Shown one piece after another: positions 58,668 to 64,000 of a stretch of DNA of 64,000 nucleotides (the first letter of the stretch is position 1; each line of letters starts with the position of its first letter). Position numbers and translations under genes: made by a program. Source of the DNA: Panagrolaimus kolymaensis (lineage: Eukaryota; Nematoda; Chromadorea; Rhabditida; Panagrolaimidae); contig JAJQJQ010000013.1 in the NCBI GenBank assembly GCA_028622995.1, positions 3,100,001 to 3,164,000 of the forward strand, written 5' to 3'. The notes under the pieces are model-generated. The model saw nothing but the letters and a program-made list of their open reading frames with translations, was not told where the DNA came from and did not search any database.

Positions 58668-58717
58668 GCTTCTTCGATCATAGCCGAGATCGAAGAAGCG
58701 CTTAAATAGCCTTAAGC
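58668..58717. other. Two adjacent hairpins with a shared loop
   Basis: GCTTCTTCGATC (58668-58679) and GATCGAAGAAGC (58688-58699) form a perfect 12-bp stem with loop ATAGCCGA. Immediately after, GCTTAA (58700-58705) and TTAAGC (58712-58717) form a 6-bp stem with loop ATAGCC. Both loops start ATAGCC. This is the only strongly structured, GC-containing motif in the desert. It could be a small RNA gene, a transcriptional terminator-like structure or an element end. It does not match U1, U2, U4, U5, U6, 5S, SL RNA or the histone 3' stem-loop as far as I can tell. Confidence 0.5.
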
Positions 58718-60857
58718 TTTCCTTATTTCACTTCACTTTTCGATTGTATTGCTTGGTTTTATCGGTTGATTGCTTGCTGCTCTTAAATAAAGAAATCCCA
58801 TTTATTTCCCCTGGTTGCGGTTTTACATTATTATAAAAAAGTCACAAAATTTTGAAGAAAAAAATGCATAATAAAAACAGAAATGGTTTTTTTTATCTAT
58901 TTAAAATACTGACATTTTATGGACTACAGCAGTTTTAGTTGTTGTTTGATATTTAAATCATTTTAAAGAGGAAAGGAAAAAGAAAAGACACAAAGTGATA
59001 CAGCTCTACAAATAAACAAACAAAAAAAGCGAGCCCCAGCCGATGATATTTTTTATGTTGAAAATAAAAAAGTGCACACACGTCTTTCTTTCGTTCGTTT
59101 TTTTATTCTTGTCACGTTTAAAAAATTTTTTGTCAAGCTTTTGCTTTCAATGTTTTTTTGCTTTGAATATTTGAGCTTTAATTAATTTTTTATAGTTTTT
59201 TTTGTTAAATAAATATTTCGTTTATTCTTGATGCAAAAAAAAAAGATTGATAATTATCTCACAAGGAATAAATTATAATTGGCTATTACAATTTAAATTA
59301 CCATGGGAGGATTCTTCCCTTTAAGTTTGACTTACTTGCAAACGGACATATCTTTTTAAATGAAATACAGCTCGACACAATGATATTTTCTAATTTATTG
59401 AGCAATATTAATCGCCACAATCAAATTTCTTTGACTATAGTTTGAGTGAGCAATGTGAACATTGAATTTAAAAACACGTGAATTACATTCACATTTCGAA
59501 TCATGTTCAAAAGCCCATCAAAGCAAATATTCTACAGGCGTTAAAAAAGGTGGTGGAAAAATTTCAAGATACTAGCATGCATATACAATCATATTTTCAA
59601 TTCATAAAACAGAAAATTAATTAACCAAAGATTTAAAAAAAGAAAAAGAATTTGTTCATGTTTAAAAATTTACAAACTAAAAAGTGTGTAAATATTTACT
59701 TTTCTTATTCTAATTTTATTGAGAAGCTTGTCATCATGTCAAACTTGTGTAAAAAAAACAATTTTTGTGCGCAAAATATATCGACGATTTGATTAGCTCA
59801 GTTTTACCGATTTCTTTTAAATTTACTACCGGGATTTAAATTTTTTTATTCTAAGTTTATTTACAGAATTCGAAAATCAAAAAAAAAATTGTTTGCCATT
59901 TTTTGTTTGTTTATTGGAAGAAGTTCATCATATTTTCTCATTATAAATTTTTTAACACAAAAAACGAAAACACGTTAAAATATTCAAACAAACAAAAAAA
60001 AACACTAGCAACGTTTATTTCATTTCTATTTCCTTCGTTTTAATAATGGGAGCATAAAAAGAAAAAAAGCACAAAGAGAAACAACGTTACGAACAAACAA
60101 GCAACAACAACAAAAAAACAAGCCTCAATCAATCATCGCTTATTATAGACACAAAATTTTAAAATGATTGGAAGAAAAATAACGTAAGCTAATATACATA
60201 CAATTTATCACTATAAAGGAATCCTTTCATATTGTTATTAAATTTTTTATAAATCAATTTCGCATTTATGAAAAAAAAATCAAGAATAAAACTTTTTTTG
60301 GCAATTTTATATTATCGTTTTCCTTTTTACGATAAGGTGTGATAAGTTTTGATTTTAAATTCTAATTGTTTAACAATGCCGAATAATTTCATCAGATTAA
60401 CCATGTGTATATTTTTAGCTCAAGAATACTGCGAAAACATAAATTCTTTTATTTAAATGCGTCAAATATATTAATATTTGCTTGATCAATTTTTTCCACC
60501 TTTTTAAAATTTAATACCAAAATATAAAAAAGTTTTAATGTAGTCAACTTTTTTAGTAAAGGTTAATTGTTTTTTAGAGACAATTAATTAAAACTAAGGG
60601 GCAGCTCTCTCACGCTGTATTGAGTAATTATGTATTTTAATATTTTTGAAAGGCTTTCTTGTAAAAAAATTTTGAATTAAATCTTAAAAGAAAGAAGTCT
60701 GACGAATAGCTCACATTTCCTTTATTTTTGAATTACATTGTTAAATTTTTTTAAAAATTTTAATAGCTGCCGTTTAAAATTTAATATAAAACTGTAGCTT
60801 GCTTCTATTTTCAACTTTTTTGGAGGTGAAAAAAAAAATTTTGTTGAAATAAAAAAA
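58718..60857. other. Intergenic region with partial foldback units
   Basis: The right half of a unit lies at about 58970-59175 (AGCGAGCCCCAGCCGATG centre, then TTTGAATATTTGAGC). The left half of another is at about 59977-60140 (AAAATATTCAAA start). The stretch 60600-60857 is the upstream region of the second GPCR. No gene seen. Confidence 0.5.
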
Positions 60858-62221
60858 ATGTTATCTCCTTCTCTTTGGCTTATATTGGCTGAATATATTA
60901 TCGCTGTAATTTCTCAACTTATAAGTTTAATAATATTTGGAAAAATATTTTTTCAACGATTTTTTTCAAATCGTCTCAACGCAGCAGCAACGGTGGAAGT
61001 TTCACCAAGTGTAACTTTTTACATAATTTTTCAAACATTTACATCATTTTTTGCGACAATTTATTTAACATATTTAACTCTTGGATGGCGACCATACACA
61101 GCAGAATATAATACTTATATCCTTTTTTATACTAGAGCAGCAAATAGTTTTTTAATTTCCATTCTTCCAATTGCTGCATTTTCCCTTGGATTAGATCGAT
61201 GCTTTTGTGTAATGTTTCCATTTGCATATAAAAAAGATAAATCTTTGTATCCTATTTTTATTGCAATTTGTCTTATGATTCCATTGTCTATTTTATCTAT
61301 CTATCGAACAGTTCCAGCATATCCAAAAACTTGGTTAACTTTTTGCTATTCTTTTGGATGTTTAACAACTCCAAAAGCTATAGAAGTTTATATGAATACA
61401 AGATATTTTACTGGAGGACTTTTATTCGTTACAAGTATTTTTCTATTTTTTGCTCTTCAAAGAAAACTTCACCTTCATTTAGGGCAAAATAAAAAAGGAA
61501 GGGTAAGTTTGTTATATTTGGTGCTTTATGAATGAGTGATTTTGTTAAGTAAAAAGGGTTAAAATATGTAGTTTTAATTAAAAAATAAAGGATATCTTGC
61601 CAACATAAACCGGTTTTAAAAATTTTTGAAATGTAAAAAAAAGTTAAATTCTTAAATAGTGCTTAGATTTTTTGGTACAATAAATCACTATCGACCAAAA
61701 AAAAATTTAATGTTTCTTTTTGCAAAATTAAAAATCTTTTTGAATTATAGTAATTTTATAACATTTTTGTGGCGTCAAAATATAAATAAGCCAGAAATAA
61801 AATATTCTAAGTTTTTGTTGCCATGATTGTTATTTTTATTTATTTTTGTTAAACACTGACTCATTTTTATTTTTAAAAAAGCTTCCTCCTCATTATTTTA
61901 CTTTTTCAGTCAAACAAACTCGTGTTATTAACTTTAGTGACAACTTTTACGCTTGATTTTCTTCCTCATTTAATTAGCTTTGTTTTTTATACGGTAATTT
62001 TTTTTCTCTCACTTTTTTTCAAAAATACTAAATATATAATTTTTCAGATATTAGATATAAATTTAACACCTATACTTGGACCATATTCAACTGTAATGAG
62101 TTCAGTGGAATCAGCACTTTGTGCATTTTATTATCGAAAAGTTTTTAAAAGAAAACCTATTCCCAAAGGAACCATATTTTCTTCATCACCAAATACAAAT
62201 CCCCAACAAAATATTTATTGA
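60858..62221 (+). CDS. Nematode serpentine receptor (seven-TM GPCR, Srbc/Srsx-like)
   Basis: Three exons: 60858-61502 (GTAAG donor), 61910-61991 and 62048-62221. An N-terminal TM follows the start directly (ILAEYIIAVISQLISLIIFG). TM3 ends in GLDRCFCVMFPFAY, a DR-type G-protein motif followed by the FP-x-x-Y seen in nematode receptors. A cysteine-bearing extracellular loop (FCYSFGCLTTPKAIE) precedes TM5. The TM6 lead is NKKGRSNKLVLLTLVTTF, and TM7 ends SALCAFYYRKVFKRKP followed by a short Ser/Pro/Asn tail. About 300 residues, typical of chemoreceptors. The subfamily is uncertain between Srbc and solo families such as Srsx. It differs clearly from the Str-type receptor earlier in the window. 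Confidence 0.8.
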
Positions 62222-63033
62222 AACAAAAATTTTTCTTTGTTTTTGAAAAATTTGAATAAACTTTTTAAAATTAAGAAAATTCGGATTCTTTTAGGAATTG
62301 TAAAAATTTGTTTTTGTTTGTTGTTTTTCACTTTTGGAAATACATCTTCAAAATTTATTTCCATTTTTTTATTATTTTTCTCTTTTTTTGTAGCCTTCTT
62401 TTTTGTTGAAGTAATTAGGTAACTTTTTTGTTTCAAAGAACGCAATTTTATTTCAAACAAAGAACACTCTTTTCTTCTCTTAATCTAAGCTATTTAATAA
62501 TTTCATAAATGCATTCTACAAAAGAATACTTTGAAATTAAAAGAAAGTAAATAAAAATTTAATTTCTGACTCATTTTTTTAAGCTTTTTTTTGTTACTAT
62601 TTATTTTTGTAGCTCCAAATGAATAAAATCTTGCAATTATCTTTTCAATTCAACAGTAAAATTTGTAGCTTTTATAGAAAATTTCATTTTTTATCAAAGC
62701 GTTCATAAGTTTTTATAACAACAAAAAACATAGTAATAATTAAAATAATAAATACATAAACGAAAAAAAAATATATATATAAAAATGCTTGAAGTTACAT
62801 AGAATTTTATTGTATATTTTTTCTCAAAAAAATCATTTCATAAATAAAAAAAGGCATCCTTTGATGCTGCATTGTAACATAAAAAATTATATTAAAAAAA
62901 GATCTCACAACGAAAAAAATAAACCAGTGCAGTTTTTTATTTTCCATTGCTTTAAAATTTCATTTTTTTTCTAACATTTTGAATATTTTAGAAAAATTCT
63001 TTTTTCTTTTTGTAAAAATTCCATCATTTTCAG
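62222..63033. other. Intergenic
   Basis: A/T-rich, no gene seen. A TTTTGAATATTTTAG motif near 62977 just precedes the pseudogene exon. Confidence 0.45.
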
Positions 63034-63414
63034 TATCATTCTTGCCGTCTCCGAAACTTGCATTCGAAACTCGGTAAAGAAAGTTTCACGAATGAAGATG
63101 AAGCTGCCACGAAAATCAATTTTCCATTGGCCATTTCACAATTTTCAAAAGATTACATTGGAATGATTTCGATAATCAGACGAGAAAATTTATACAAAGC
63201 CAAAAAATATTTATCTTCGATCGAATTCCTGAATACTTATTTGAAGCCACTTTATTTATAATTAATAAACAAACATGAAAAAGAAGCACTGTCTACAAAT
63301 TTTGAAGAAAATTACAAATCAACCAAAAAAGTTAGGAATTTATTACAATTTGAAATCTATGAATGGAATTATCCAAGTCGAAGAAAACCACACGAGAGAT
63401 TTTTATGTATGTAA
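63034..63414 (+). pseudogene. Pseudogene related to the last gene of the window
   Basis: After a TTTTCAG acceptor the frame reads YHSCRLRNLHSKLGKESF, then INFPLAISQFSKDY, RRENLYKAKKYLSSIEFL and LKPLYL. It reaches TAA at 63259-63261 exactly where the intact neighbour has Lys (LKPFYLKLL). The same frame then continues for 50 codons (NKHEKEALSTNFEENYKS ... PHERFLCM) before the next stop. The first exon, present in the neighbour, is missing. One nonsense plus loss of the start exon marks a pseudogene; a single-base assembly error could explain only the nonsense. Confidence 0.7.
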
Positions 63415-63628
63415 TTAGTATTCTTTGATATTCACACCAATAAATGTATAGTTTTTCCCACGAATAAATATTAAATTTATTTTTTTAAATATAAAAAAAA
63501 GATTTTTAATTTTCTTTCATATTTATCTTAAAGGCTTTCTTACTCTTTTGTTAGTAAACATCACTTTCTTAAACTATTAATTTCAATCACGTTCGTTGTC
63601 CATATTTCAATTTCAGAAGTCAAAAGTA

Positions 63629-64000
63629 ATGGAAGAATTAAATTTGTTAAAAGAAATTTTTTTGGAATCCCTTATTATTTCCGACGATGTTGGATGTATT
63701 TTATTTTCAAAACGATTTTTAAATAGTATTTATAATTTTTCCCGCTTTCGAAATTTGCTCCATTCTGAAATAAAGAATAAAGAAGTATTCACCAAAGAAG
63801 AAGAAACTACCTTCAAACTCAATTTTCCATTGGCCATTTTACAATTTTCTCATGGTTGCGAAGGCATGATTTCGATGATGCGAAGAGAAAATATTTATTC
63901 AGCAAAAAAATATTTATCAGCAATTGAATTTTTGAATTGTGATTTGAAGCCCTTTTATTTAAAATTGCTTTCCGACGAAAAAGCTACAACGCCTGAAAAT
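63629..64000 (+). CDS. Unrecognised family protein, 3' end outside window
   Basis: Starts MEELNLLKEIFLESLIISDD and stays open for 124 codons to the last base. Later segments are KRFLNSIYNFSRFRNLLH, LNFPLAILQFSHGCEGM and RRENIYSAKKYLSAIEFL. The N-terminal helix pair resembles the starts of the 26.7-39.4 kb array proteins in layout (an ILKEI-x-x-x-S start), not in detail. Its paralogue 0.5 kb upstream is a pseudogene, so this is another small local family. Domain unknown. Confidence 0.65.
   Translation, partial: MEELNLLKEIFLESLIISDDVGCILFSKRFLNSIYNFSRFRNLLHSEIKNKEVFTKEEETTFKLNFPLAILQFSHGCEGMISMMRRENIYSAKKYLSAIEFLNCDLKPFYLKLLSDEKATTPEN

Noticed and set aside
58668..58699. U2 snRNA 5' end, because of the CTTCTTCG ... 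GATC resemblance on the minus strand
   Set aside because: The following branch-recognition and Sm-site sequences of U2 are absent; only the hairpin-like string is similar.
1..64000. tRNA, spliced-leader RNA, 5S rRNA and CRISPR arrays
   Set aside because: Scanned by eye for T-loop GGTTCGA contexts, the SL1 22-mer, 5S motifs and regularly spaced repeats; none found. A covariance-model scan could still reveal a divergent one.

Overview
This window looks like nuclear DNA from a nematode. It is very AT-rich, with long poly-A/T tracts and compact multi-exon genes whose introns are mostly about 50 bp (GTAAG...TTTTAG or TTTCAG). The gene content fits: two serpentine chemoreceptor-type GPCRs, a secreted double-CAP protein, a CUB-like secreted protein, an ET/Ly6-like secreted protein, a DNase II, a nematode-type GNAT acetyltransferase and a fast-evolving tandem gene family. 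I cannot place the clade. All gene models were spliced by eye, so exon edges are good to a few bases at best.

Layout. 0-5.3 kb: a 5'-cut unknown gene, a DNase II (minus) and a GNAT acetyltransferase (minus). 5.3-13.6 kb: a secreted ET/galectin-like protein, a double-CAP secreted protein with a mucin linker and a TSP1-like end (minus), and two copies of one dispersed repeat. 13.6-20.7 kb: an Srh/Sri-like GPCR, an orphan coding exon and a long CUB-like secreted protein (minus). 20.7-26.7 kb: a repeat-rich gene desert, then two small very hydrophilic proteins, one LEA-like. 26.7-39.4 kb: a minus-strand tandem array of six paralogues of an unrecognised family with a faintly F-box-like start. One copy has lost its 3' half next to a decayed foreign gene fragment, another is cut by a Helitron helicase fragment, and others carry a frameshift or an early stop. 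39.4-40.7 kb: Helitron remnant and tandem repeats. 41.2-46.1 kb: an NKCC-type SLC12 cotransporter. 47.8-55.4 kb: a serine racemase/threonine dehydratase-like enzyme (minus), a small secreted peptide (minus), a two-exon 62-residue gene, a CxxC...HxC zinc-binding nuclear-type protein (minus) and a vWA + alpha-kinase protein. 55.4-60.8 kb: a desert filled with foldback elements sharing a 12-base terminal motif, plus a pair of tight hairpins. 60.9-64 kb: a second GPCR, a pseudogene and a 3'-cut paralogue of it.

There is no operon-like functional cluster. The secreted proteins and receptors suggest environmental or host-facing biology, while the SLC12, racemase and DNase II genes are housekeeping or physiological. 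Single-base frame breaks occur inside four otherwise well-conserved or family-supported genes, so assembly indels must be excluded before any of them is called a pseudogene.
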